NCBI GenBank assembly: GCA_003342895.1
Contig: PTFA01000337.1
Location: 434,001-498,000, forward strand
Direction of reading: 5' to 3'
Length of the DNA: 64,000 nt
Source: Casuarius casuarius
Lineage: Eukaryota > Chordata > Aves > Casuariiformes > Casuariidae
Shown here piece after piece: positions 37,001 to 48,399 of the stretch. Within the stretch, counting starts at the first letter, position 1; every line of letters begins with the position of its first letter. The notes under the pieces were generated by a model. That model was not told where the DNA came from. It did not search any database and worked only from the letters and a program-made list of their open reading frames with translations. Made by a program: the position numbers and the translations under genes.

Positions 37001-40000
37001 CTTTTTGCTTTCAAGGCAGAAGTATTTCTGTGTGACTTATAATTGTCTTTCCTCATCTCTACCTTTTCAATATTTCCCGTTTGGAAAAGGTAAAAATAAA
37101 TTTGAGCAGTACTAAGGTGCTTCCTTATTTTTAAATTAAGATATTATAAAGAAAAAACAGTTACATATTTATGTTTAAGGCTGGAAATTTTCAGTGGATG
37201 GTCAGTCTATATTGGCACCCTTTCCCATTAGATCCGTATTACTATAAAGATTTTCAGAAATCAGTTTATAAAATTGTTAAAGGTTTTCACCTTTCTTTAT
37301 CCCCAAACTGAGTTTTTCAGTTGAAAGGAATAATTTCTCAATTGACTGGAGTTAATTACATAAAGCTTGAAAAATTTGACATAAACACCTGATCTCCCGT
37401 AAGGAAGACATCTGTTGGACTTCAAGTAGGAAGAATGATATCTGATTACTCATCAGTGTGCAGCAGAGGTTGCATTACATATGACTGAATTGTTCTGAGC
37501 TGACGGTAGAATGTTGTGTAATAGTAAAAATAATGAATATGCACTCCAAACTGTAGTTTCCTTGATGCATTCTCCTCAGTAGTAATAAATAAATCTTACT
37601 TTTCCAAGTTGAATAAGGCCAGTTATCTGCCTGTCTTGCTGTAGGACACTATGCTTCTTGCGGAAAACATGGGAGTGTCAGTATGAATTTCTTTCCCTTG
37701 TTTCATAGGTATTTAAAATACAGCAAATGTCAACTAAATGTATTTTAATTATTATTGTAATCTTTGAACACTGTCANTAAGTAAATATCGAAGTCTCTTA
37801 TATATAAGGTATAAGTGTTTGTCTTCTATTAAAATTATTTGATATAATTGCTGAAACACCTTCATTGAAACAGTATTCTTTAAGTAAGTAGAAGTGTGTA
37901 TTGAACAGAAGCTGTGGACTTTTATAGTTTTGTGCTACCTCTGTTTAGACTTTTTATAGTTTTGTGCTACCTCTGTTTAGACTTATAAGGAGAAAATGCT
38001 TTAGAGGAACTTTCAAATCAAGAAGCTCAGAACCTGACTTGTAAAACACAGCTTAACATCTAAGACTAATAGAAATATTTCCCAGAGAGCTTCCAGTGGA
38101 AATGGTTATCTTTGAACAAATTTAGATCTGTAGTGTTTGCTTCTTAAGCACTGACAATCTAAAAACTGAACCTGACTATAAATAAATGACTGAATTAACT
38201 AACTTGTCTCTGTTCAAACTGTCATACAAATCACTGCTCTGTAAGAAATATGAAAAGTAAATCATATTTTGAAATTCTTATGAACATTCCTTTAAACTCT
38301 TACCGCTGATGAAATTCCTTTGTTTAGCAAGACTGTTATTGGCAGTAGCTAATACTGAGGTAGTTTAAGCACTTAATGTCAGGACTACTTTCAGTAATTC
38401 TCTTCTCAGCATTCCTTTCTTTTTTAACTTAGTGCTCATGTTTTCAGATCTTGGAGGAATCCTACATTTTTCTTTCAGGTCTGGAAGAGGGCGAAAGTTA
38501 AGTGGAGACCAAATAACTTTGCCAACCACGGTGGATTATTCATCTGTTCCCAAACAGGTAATTGCTAAAGTTGTAGGTGACTTAGTAGAGTGATTATACC
38601 AATCCCGTTGTCTCAGTAGTATATAATAAGACAAGGTTTTATTTGCAAATAATACTAACTTGTATTCTTCACTTCTGTTTAGCCAGAAGTAGAAGACTGG
38701 TCTTCATGGGATGAAGATGCACCTACCAGTGTGAAGATTGAAGGTGGGAATGGTAATGTGGCTGCTCAGCAAAATGCTTTGGAACAAGTGGAACCTGATT
38801 ATTTCAAAGACATGACACCAACTATAAGAAAAACTCAAAAAGTAGGTATTGAGCTTACAACCATACTTAGCATTTTCTTTGCTTTAAAATAGGTTGTAAG
38901 TAAACCATAAAAAAGATGTTTTGGGCAAAATTAAACTGTCCTCCTGAAATGAGATTAGATGTTGATGTCTAGCCTAACAGTCTAATTACAAATCCTGACT
39001 CTTGGAGGTCTTTCAATATGTGATGCTAGTTCANGTTTACATCTTTGGTCTTAATGTTCCTGGAAACTTCTAAGGCACCTCATAGTCTGAATGTTTGGGA
39101 AATATAGGGGAGAACTTTGAGAACCCTCATGTCAACTTCATTTTTGAAAATAGTACCACTGAAAGATGGCACTTGTGCACGTGCCTTTCCATTGTTTGAA
39201 GAGACCCATTCCAGGTCCTGGTCTTACAGAAGTTTGAGGTAGCTGTACTGCTGTTCAAGAAAACAATTTTGCTTTTTTCATCAAGCTGTATTGGGAGGGT
39301 GGTGGTAGGGAGCTGATGTTTCAAAATAGCTTGCTTTTCAAAGATCTGATTTTCTTTTCAAGAAAAGGCACAAGTACATCTCCAAAATAGTGTTAACACT
39401 ATAAACAAATATTAATTAAACATATGTTAGTTACAAATTTAGTTTTTGTGTGGTTTTGAATCATGTGGAAAACCTTTTTCACCATGAAGGCAGTCAAGCA
39501 TCAGAACAGGTTGCCCAGAGAGGTCATGCAGTCTCCATCTTTGGAAGTTTTCAAGACCGAACCGGATAAAGCCTGGAGTAACCTGGTCTAACCTGAAAGC
39601 TGACCCTGCTTTGAGCGGGTGCTTGGACTAGAGATCCTGTGATCCTATGAACCGGAGATGATGCTGGAGTCAGTTTTCAGCAGATCCAGGATCTGCAGGA
39701 TTCTGTGGATTGAATTCCTTTTAGGATACTGATCTTGCAAAATCNGGGGGGGGAGAAGGAGTGGGGAGGAGATAAGACTTCTCCTTTCTATCTTATGGCG
39801 TTTTTCACCAAACAGATTGCACCTCAGATACAGAACCAAAACTCAAGAAGGGTCCATGCTGCTTGAATCCTATATATTTGGTTTAGTTTAAACACATCTC
39901 TAGGATTGACTGCAGACACATTAAAGATCATACCTTCCAACTCTGCCCTGTTACCACCTTTAAATTTGAATTTGCAGTTGTAGTTTTGCAGTGGGTGGGG

Positions 40001-43000
40001 TCAATATGAACTTCAAGGTCTGAGGTGAAATCTCCTTGTGCTGTTGCTCATACCTATAATGTCTAGATGTTTGTACAGTCGGTGGAATTGGGGATCTACC
40101 TCTTTTGGAAGCAGCACAGACTTAAAGGAGACTAAACAAAGCAAATGAGTAAGCTCATATTTTGAGCTTAAGACAAAAAAGGGATTCATGATCTTAGCAA
40201 CCATGTTAAACTTGCTAATTAGCCTTTCAGCAGAAGCAGTAGTGCATATTTTTCAGCTAAACCAGTACAGACCCAGCTGATGCTATAGTGAGTTACTTTC
40301 TCTCTACTGAAACTCAGATTGTCTGCACAGCAACACTGTTGTGTACCTGAGATAGCTCATGTTCCGAAGTGGTATAGCTGTTTGGACAATGCTATCCTCA
40401 AGAGTGATATCTTACCCTTAAATATCCTGGAGACCAGATTTCTCCAGGGGAATATGTCATTGGTAAATCATACCAATACTGGGAGATGTGGCTATTGGAT
40501 CTTTAATTCTTTCTGCCCTTTCTCTGTCTTGATGCAGTCATAGGTCTCCATGTCACTTGAAATAAAGCTGGCTTGGGGGGGGTAGGAGGATGAAGGCAAA
40601 GGGTGGTCTTAGGTCCCTTTCTCATTTGGCTTCTTCTGCATATGAGTTGATTTAGCCGTATAGCTTCTGGGACCTGAGCAGATTTGAGACACAGTACAGG
40701 GTTGTGTAGCTGTGCCTTCCTAGGTGCAGAGTATTTGGTCACCAAGGAATCTGTGCAGTGCTCTAACTCGGTTCTTTTCAATCCTTTTTTTCGAATGTTT
40801 TCAGATAGTTATTAAAAAACGAGAGCCTTTAAATTTTGGGATCCCAGAGGGAAACACAGGATTCTCTAGCAGATTAGCAGCTACACAAGATATTCCTTTT
40901 ATTCATCAGTCTGTAAGTATGATCTAAATACTGATCTTTCATTTGACAAGCGAATTACCATTCATTAGGAGAAGAAGGTCTGGTGTATGGAGAGTGGGAG
41001 AATATCTGTGGGATATTGTAAATACTTTTAAAATTGAACATTTGGTTCAAAGCAAAGAAGTACCTAATCCTAACTAATTTATTCTACTGAGAAGTTTATC
41101 GGATTAGGGGATAAAAAGGTAGGAAGCCTTCTAAACACCTGCATATTTGTAAATCTCCTAAAACAGTGGACTATAAACTTTTGTNGTTTTGCATAGTAAG
41201 TTCTCAACATGAGTAGAAGGTTTTTTCCTGTAATAAGGCCTTCGGCTTATCTTTTCATCTTCATTGTATGTTCTTTCCTTAAAAATATGCCGCAGACTTT
41301 AAACTTTTTGCCTCTAAACAAGGTGCCACAAAACATTTTTTGACATTGCACCACATTAACATCATGCACATAAGGGTCTAGGCATGAAGCAGTGCAGAAT
41401 AGTCATAACAGCCTTAGAATAAGAATTAGAATTATTTTTATAATGAAAATAATTTAGAAGAGGACTTGCAAGTAACGACAGCACTGGGCAAACCAGTGGA
41501 TGTACATGTTGGTTTGTCCATGGAACTTCCAGAAGTCTCTTAAATTATTTGCTCAACTTATCTTCCCCTTCCTAAAAATGCATTTCAGTACTTCCATCCA
41601 TCCTTCCCCAGCTGTGAAGAATCCAAAAAGCTATACCAACAATAAGCTGAAAAAAGTCATTACTGGAACATGGTAAAACACATGGATGCTCAGAAGCACC
41701 GTCATATGTTAAAGGTTTCTGGAGATCTTAAGCCTCAAGGTTAAAAACAAAAGTGTTTTTATCTGANATTTCCTGCATGTGCTTGTAGAGCCTTTTTTGT
41801 CTTGTTTCAGCCTGAATTGGGAGACCTGGATACCTGGCAAGAAAATACTAATGCTTGGGAAGAAGAGGAAGATGCTGCCTGGCAGGCAGAAGAAGTTCTT
41901 AGGTAAATGAAAATAGGGTAACACAGTATAACGTTTTTTCCCAATGTTAAGATATAATAATCTTAACTTTATTATGTGTTAGACTTTTATGTTTTCACGT
42001 AAACTTTTACATGCAGGAGAGTTGGATCTGTTTTTTGTTTGTAGTAGGGTTTTTTTTTTAGTGCTAAGAAAGGCTAAACAATTCTTCGGATAAACAATTT
42101 TTATGAATCTTGTCTCAGTGTAACTGCTGCTTTGCAGAATGCATTTTATATCTAATCCAGTTAATTAAGTATCTCAAATAGTGGAGAAAATCTGAGAATC
42201 ACCAAAACTGCGAATGATAAATTTAAGAAACTCACTATATAGAAGTAGCATGTTTCAACTTGATTAACTAGCATGTTTCAACTTGATTAAGTAAAATACT
42301 TACCGCTGGATGCCCTTAAAGATCATAACCATGTGCTGTCAACTGAAAAACAGTTGAGACTAGAAGAAGTGATAAGTAAATGTATTCTTGGAATCCCCAC
42401 AGGTGCCATTTTCTAGCCTTTTCTAGCTAACTTAGCTCACCTCTAATGCTTGTATGCAAAACCAATCATTTGTATAAAATGTGTGAATACCTCATCTGTT
42501 CTTGTATCCTGTTCTTGTCACTTGGCAGTTAAGTTTCACTTCAAGGCTTTATCAAATTTTATTTGCTTGCTACATGATCAGATAACCTACATCAAATGGC
42601 TCCAACATCCTTAACTGCTTTCACTTTACCCCTAAAATCATAAATCTGTGGCCTTAGTGTGACAACTGTGAAATAAGGACATGATATATTAAAGTCATTA
42701 TAGAACTGTGAATTTTTAAGAAAAAGTATTTTGCAGAAAGAGGGTTCTGAGCTATTTATTGTAATATTATATGAAAAATTTACTTTTTTCAACAAGTAGC
42801 GTTAGAGGAAAGGGAAGTCACTAGCAAGCTTCTGATGAGTTAATGATCATAAACTGAACTAATTCTGATACTTTCAAACTTGCTTGGCAGCAACTTGTGA
42901 AAATGGGGCTGTAACGCAAGTAGTTTTTCGAACTTAATCAGATACTTTCAGGTGCATGTTCTAGTCTATATATATATATATGTATGTATGAATGAACGTA

Positions 43001-44759
43001 TGTATTTTTTTCCCCTCCCTCCCTCCCACTACTGAAACTGTTTCGGGTTCTGTCTTGCACTAATATATCACAAAAGTGCAAACCATGTGATATGTCTGAG
43101 TGACATGCCTTTGGGGTGATTTTGTTCCAAGGATAGTATTTTTTTTCCTGTGAGGAATATGAACAGACTCAATAAGATCTTTAAAGTGCAATACACTGAG
43201 CCTAGAATATGTCTTTCATTTTAGTTTGTCTGGTGCATCAATAATCCCCCCCCCTTTTTTTTTTGGATTGAAAAATGAAACTACAACTACTTTTGCTAAC
43301 TATGGATTCCGCACTATTTTACTGAAACTGTACTACATTATATTAAAAGTGCTTAATTGTTTTAAGACTGTAAAAACAAGTACTCAAGCTTGCCCAGGCA
43401 TGGACTTGTCATATAAAAATTAGCTACTAAAAGCTGGTATGTGCATGTGCCAATTTATCCATATTGTGGACTCTTATGGGGTGGTGAAAGGCACATTGTT
43501 TCCCAAGTGTTAAGCTCATGCTCTAGTACACTGAGAGATACTCACATTTAGAGTTCTGGAGATCTCTTGTGGAGGAATAGTAGTGAGGTTTCATCCAGAC
43601 TTTGTTTTTGGAAATACCAGTTTATTTGGTTGAAGCTCTCCTTAATATTTCAGTCTAGCATATTTTTACTATTAAAAGTCTTCAGCTCAAGTAGTTAACT
43701 TTCAGTTATTGAGGGGGGGCAATTTTCTACTTGTTTTAGTAGGGATGTGTGAATATATATACACACATGGGTATGTGTTTGTGTATGCATGTGCAGATAT
43801 TTCAAGTAAACAGAGCAAGAGCATGATCAGAACTGTAGCTATCTCTATGACATACCTCTTGGCCAGCTATGAATGGCTGTCTCAGTACAACTGATCACTG
43901 TGAGTTGTATCCCAGCTGTGAAGTAAAAGCTTTGTTTAGTTCATGACACATTACTCAGATTACTGCATTTTTGTGTAACTGAGGAAAATGCAGGCAGATT
44001 TTTAGCAAGAGCAATAGGAAATATCTTCTGGGTTTAGGATCTCTCTTAGAGTAGAGACCTGTGGTGTATTTGACTTCTGACGCTTAACATGCGAGAGTTC
44101 ATGTTACTTGACAGGCCTGACTCCATCTTCAACAGACTGCATTCAGTAGGAGATCTCAAGTCTGTTCTTAATGCTGAAAGACAAGTGTCTTGGCCTGTGA
44201 AATGCTCTGATGCTCTTAGACTGATAATTGTTGTTCAAAGTCTGCCTAACCATCCAGCAAATGCTAATACTAAGTTACTCCAGCAGTGCTCGTCAAGAAT
44301 GCGTGTGNTTTTTAAATAAAAAATAAGGATCTCCATTAGCTAGGTATATCTAGGTACCTATTGGTGCCCAGTTAATATTCAAAAGTGTCTTAGATTGGAA
44401 TAATTCTTTGTGTAGTAATGGAGTGGTGATTAATCATACTAAAATGGACTGTGACTTCTTAAATGGCAGAAAGGCTATATCCTAAGGCCTTCTCTCTGGA
44501 GATTTAATACATATATGGTAGCTGAAAAAAAGCATGTATAGCAGGCCAAATGCTTCCTGGAAATCAAAGCATGCAGGTCAATACTAGGAAAGACAAGACT
44601 TAGGAGTAGGCTGCTATTGCCCGAGAAGTTTGTATAGTCTGCTTTTCTTCAGAGCAGAGTCTAGGCTGGATGCACTGAAATTTCTTCTAGTCAATGGGTG
44701 AATCAGTGTGGTAGACAATAAGCTGGCTTTTCATTTTCTTTAGAATTAATTCAAGTTAG

Positions 44760-44794
<35 letters not shown>

Positions 44795-47508
44795 CTAGTA
44801 TTTGTAGAATCTATTCTTTATATGTGCCCTTAGATTCTCTAATACCATTGAAGGTTTTTTCCAGCAGGAACAACAGCTGAGCTAATTGCTCCTTGGCTTA
44901 ATAAGCAGCTATGTGTAAAATAAGACATGTGTGAAAATCTTTTTTTTGCTTTTTTTTCCTGTTGAAGTGAAAGAGTAAGTTATAGGAAATCATTCATCTC
45001 AGTTATTCAGAATTATACAGTAATTCAAAACACATGGGGGCAAGAGCATCTTTCTACTAACTGTGTTCTCATTATAATTTTATACAGTTTGTATTTTATA
45101 ATTAGTGTTCTACCTCTGCTAACCAATGAGAGATTTAGCTTTTTTGGGTATAATTCATGTTATGAATGCAAAGCAAGATTGACATCAGTGGTGAATACTT
45201 TTCCTGTGTTAAGCAACTTACATCATTCCATCTTAACTCTGCTGAACTCCTTGCTCTGGACCCCCCCAGAAGTGAGGCAGATATGGCTGTAGTTCATTAT
45301 AGGCACTTCACTGAGAAATGAAAACTCCCTGAGCCTGAAAGATACTGAGTTTATGTTGAAAACAGTAGGAAGTTGGGAATGGAAATTGGTGTTTTGGATA
45401 ATGATCAGCTAAGTAAAATGGTAGCAAAAAGGTAATTATTTATGGTAAACTCTTTATAAACATTTTTTTTCTGTTACTGTGCATTACACTAAATGAATAG
45501 AGGCTTCAGTTCCTGTATCTGAGGCATGGTGGAGGTCTCTTCTCAGTTGGATGTAACTCATTTGGATGCAAGTCCAGTAATATTATTCAGCCAGCAGAGG
45601 GCATAGAAACCACTTGGAGGAATCTCCTCTGTGCAGAGGAATGCCCTCTGGTCTGCAGCTTACGGGAAAAAAAAATGATCTGCTATGACTTCTCTCACTT
45701 TACAAAAACAAATGAAGAGTGGCATTGCTTAACGCTGTGTGTGTGTGTGCGCGTGTGTGTGTTTTTTTGTTTTTTAATGAAACTCCACTGTCTCGACATG
45801 CCTGATTGCATGTGTTGCCTTTTCACCACTTCTACTGCATCAGTTTGGGTGTGGATGGGATATAAGAAAATCTGCTGCTGTGAAGTGGCAAATATGTTAT
45901 TCTGCGCGCTAAACTGACAACCTTGTCAACTATCTGCCTTGGAGATGGCCGGCCTTCTGGTGGGATGCAGAATAGCGGGTCATGCTCTCAGAAAATGTTT
46001 GGGCTTCTATTGACTTCAGTGGGAATGGGAATTAGGTGCTCACATGCCTGTAGATTTAGATCTTGATGCAAATGACTCTCCATAAGAGCAGAGCAACTTA
46101 ATAGAGTATAGGAAAACTTGTAGCCTTGTAGTTCAGTACTTGTAGTAATGAACTAATGGAAACCACAAAGCTATTTAATAAGTATAATCTCTTCTCCCTC
46201 CACTACTTTCCTCATATGTAGGCTTTATACCTTAATATTTCTAAGTTTCATGTGCCCAGTTTGGCCATAGTTGGGAATCTACAAAGAAGGTTGCCTTAGG
46301 TGATGATGATTTCTAATTCTGTGTATTACACATTTGAGTGGAAATACACTGATAATTTAAATTAATATGTTAAAAGGTAAGTGCCTTGTCCATTAGATTT
46401 TTTATTTTCTTTTAATGACCTATTTTTATTCTTACTGAGTCAGTGTTAAATGGCACCTTTTCAAATTAATCAAGTTTCATTTTTATTTTTAAGCCATCTG
46501 GCAAATTTTTCTTATCTAATGAATGGAATCCAGAGCAGGATTGACCTTCTTGCACTATTTTATTACTGCTTGTGAAATACAGGAGAGAGCTACAATCCAG
46601 TTGCTGCCTCTGTGCCACACAATGATGAGTTCTAGCTGGAGTGGGGGAAATAAAGTGAGCGCAGTCTGGTTCTCTAGTTAGCTATGTGTTTGTTGCAGTT
46701 GAAAGCTATTTCTGTGGACAGATCCTTTGAGCTGGCAGATAGTAATGTGTGTGGTTTGATAGCAGTGATAAGAAATAATGCTTAAAGAATACACAGCTGA
46801 AGACTTCTTTCTTCAGCTTTTATTTCCTAAAGGGTATTGTTTATATTTGTCCTGAGCAATAGAGTACATCACAGATTCTGGACAGGTGAAAGGGAATATT
46901 AGAAGTTAGCACCTCAGGAAACAGGAAAGTGTTTGTAGCACTTGCATTACAAAGAAGATAGTTATTTATGCCTCTGCTTGAGACAAAGGGGAGACAAAAC
47001 TCAATGTTCTAGGCAAGTTGAATTGTGTTGGTCTAAATTTGAGGAGGTAAGTGTGATTTTGTGACTCTTGCAGCTAGATGGTTTTTTCTAAATAGCTTTA
47101 AGCCTTGTAACCCTCCTGCACTCACACTGGTTCACTTACTTATTCTGAATTTTTGAGAATGGAGTGGCTTTTAGATAGTAAAATATTTGAAGAACTATTA
47201 CTGCCTTAGATTAATCTGAGCAAAGGACAGCTACTCTATCACAATAAGAATATTCTAACTGCAGTAGACTTTAAGGCTCTGTTTGTATTAGCTATAATAG
47301 TCTATTCAATGATAGAAACTTAAGATATAACTATACTGAAAACTAGACTCCTGTTTTTAGCAATTCATTTTTTTCCTCTAATTGCAGACAGCAGAAGATA
47401 GCAGAAAGGGAAAAGAGAGCAGCAGAACAACAACGAAAGAAAATGGAGAAAGAGGCACAAAGGCTAATGAAAAAAGAACAAAACAAAATTGGTGTTAAAC
47501 TTTCCTAA
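33945..47508 (+). CDS. EBAG9: EBAG9 (RCAS1), Golgi secretion modulator (spliced, 6 coding exons)
   Basis: EBAG9 is a Golgi-associated, N-terminally anchored protein that restrains regulated secretion, including cytolytic granule release, partly through SNAPIN. Coding exons are 33945-34027, 38479-38557, 38683-38841, 40805-40912, 41811-41902 and 47388-47508. The lengths 83+79+159+108+92+121 give 642 nt, or 213 residues plus TAA, the same length as human. Residues 1-27 (MAITQFRLFKICTCLAAVFS then FIKKLIC) form a hydrophobic, Cys-containing anchor, followed by a basic RSGRGRK. The middle is acidic and Trp-containing (EDWSSWDEDAP; NAWEEEEDAAW). The C-terminus is a charged coiled coil ending NKIGVKLS. 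The start has a strong context (CACCATGG). All introns are GT-AG and frame-consistent. EBAG9 faces SYBU tail to tail. Confidence 0.97.
37920..37983. repeat. Exact 32-bp tandem duplication
   Basis: Bases 37920-37951 are repeated without mismatch at 37952-37983, in EBAG9 intron 2 (between coding exons 1 and 2). The lack of divergence suggests a recent duplication. Confidence 0.95.
38479..38557 (+). CDS. EBAG9: EBAG9 coding exon 2
   Basis: The acceptor is TTTCTTTCAG. It encodes the basic linker R-SGRGRKLSGDQITLPTTVDY-SSVPKQ, ending in phase 0. The donor is ACAG|GTAATT. Confidence 0.96.
38683..38841 (+). CDS. EBAG9: EBAG9 coding exon 3
   Basis: Acceptor TGTTTAG, 53 complete codons from PEVEDWSSWDEDAPTS to DMTPTIRKTQK, donor AAA|GTAGGT. 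The preceding intron is only 125 bases. Confidence 0.96.
39480..39652 (+). mobile_element. CR1 LINE 3' end (avian type)
   Basis: The segment CAGAACAGGTTGCCCAGAGA and the later CTGACCCTGCTTTGAGCGGG, then CTTGGACTAGAGATCC and a short ATCCTGTGATCCTATGA tail, match the 3' end of avian CR1 retrotransposons. It is 5'-truncated, as most CR1 copies are, and lies in EBAG9 between coding exons 3 and 4. It is the main evidence for a bird. Confidence 0.88.
40805..40912 (+). CDS. EBAG9: EBAG9 coding exon 4
   Basis: Acceptor TTTTCAG, 36 complete codons from IVIKKREPLNFGIPEG to TQDIPFIHQS, donor TCT|GTAAGT. Confidence 0.96.
41811..41902 (+). CDS. EBAG9: EBAG9 coding exon 5 (acidic region)
   Basis: Acceptor TTGTTTCAG. 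It encodes PELGDLDTWQENTNAW and EEEEDAAWQAEEVL, plus two bases. The donor is AG|GTAAAT. Confidence 0.96.
42246..42291. repeat. 23-bp tandem duplication
   Basis: TAGCATGTTTCAACTTGATT-AAC at 42246-42268 is repeated at 42269-42291 with only the last base changed, in EBAG9 between coding exons 5 and 6. Confidence 0.92.
42968..43005. repeat. TA/TATG simple repeat
   Basis: TATATATATATATATG followed by degenerate TATG/AATG units, in an EBAG9 intron. Confidence 0.8.
44760..44794. repeat. T18-A17 palindromic homopolymer pair
   Basis: Eighteen T (44760-44777) run directly into seventeen A (44778-44794), flanked by TTAG and CTAG, so the whole unit is nearly self-complementary. It lies in the last EBAG9 intron. 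Confidence 0.93.
45736..45767. repeat. (GT)n microsatellite
   Basis: TG units with a GCGC interruption followed by a T run, in the last EBAG9 intron. Confidence 0.85.
47388..47508 (+). CDS. EBAG9: EBAG9 coding exon 6 (C-terminal coiled coil)
   Basis: Acceptor CTAATTGCAG. It encodes QQKIAEREKRAAEQQRKK through KKEQNKIGVKLS, then TAA at 47506-47508. The Lys/Glu/Gln-rich heptads are the coiled coil through which EBAG9 self-associates. Confidence 0.96.
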
Positions 47509-48375
47509 CAGAAACCAGGCATCAGTGGCAGTGCCAGTGAAAAAGAGAATTCCAGCTCTACAACATATGCATTATTGGTATTAATTTAAGTATTTCTAGG
47601 ACTTCAATGCACTGCTTGGTTTTAATGCATTCTTCAGGTCATCTTGGAAGCCAGAATTCTCCTAAAATACCTTGAACTACTAGTGGACAGATCTTTGATG
47701 GGGTGGGGGGNGAAAACCACACACAAAATCATGCCTTGATGGAATGATGTTTCCTGCAATAGCTCTATTCCGGCACCCTTCTCTGCAAGAAAAGTGATTG
47801 AACAGGGATGTTGATTGAGAGACACTCTTAATGAACAGCTCAAGCTTAGAAAAGGAGTGTAAATATTCAGTGGTGGGGAATCTACTGTATTGTCTGTGCT
47901 TACCTGAAATATGTAATTAAACAGTTTTAAAGAAAACTTTGCTTCATGCCTGATATAGGAATGTCTGATTTTGCCTTTCTTATAAAAGTATTTATAAATG
48001 CTTCAGTGTTTTCTGTGGGCAATTGTATTGACCTGTGCAGAAGAAAATGACTTCTTGTGNGTGACCAGCAACTCTTCAGATCTGCTGTTGGTAGAGCATA
48101 CTGTGGTAGAGGACACTAATGGAATTTCTTGTCACTTTGCAACTTTGTGTCCTACCATGCTTGTCTACAACACATTGTAATGGCTGCACCCAGTGGCATC
48201 ACTATACAAGAGTGGTGCAGTATTTACTTCTTGTGAAGGTTGAAACAATCAGTATAGGGGAGTGATTTAATACTCCAAGTCTTAATCACTGTTTGTATTG
48301 GTAAATGTGTTTGTATCTCTAGCACAATTTCCTTTACTTGCTAGGGTTAAGAAAATAAAATCCCTATGCTTTGTG
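47509..48375 (+). other. EBAG9: EBAG9 3'-UTR (presumed)
   Basis: Sequence from the EBAG9 stop codon to just past the first canonical AATAAA. A weaker AATTAAA-type site occurs near 47915. No other gene is visible in it. Confidence 0.6.
48354..48359 (+). terminator. EBAG9: EBAG9 polyadenylation signal (AATAAA)
   Basis: Canonical AATAAA about 850 bases after the stop codon, followed by a GT-rich downstream element (TAGGTAGTGTGGTTAGGTAG). This is the best candidate 3' end of EBAG9. Confidence 0.65.
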
Positions 48376-48399
48376 CTTATTAGGTAGTGTGGTTAGGTA

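Noticed and set aside
36697..37056. 119-codon minus-strand frame in an EBAG9 intron
   Set aside because: No known similarity. One frame of this size is expected by chance in 64 kb read in six frames.
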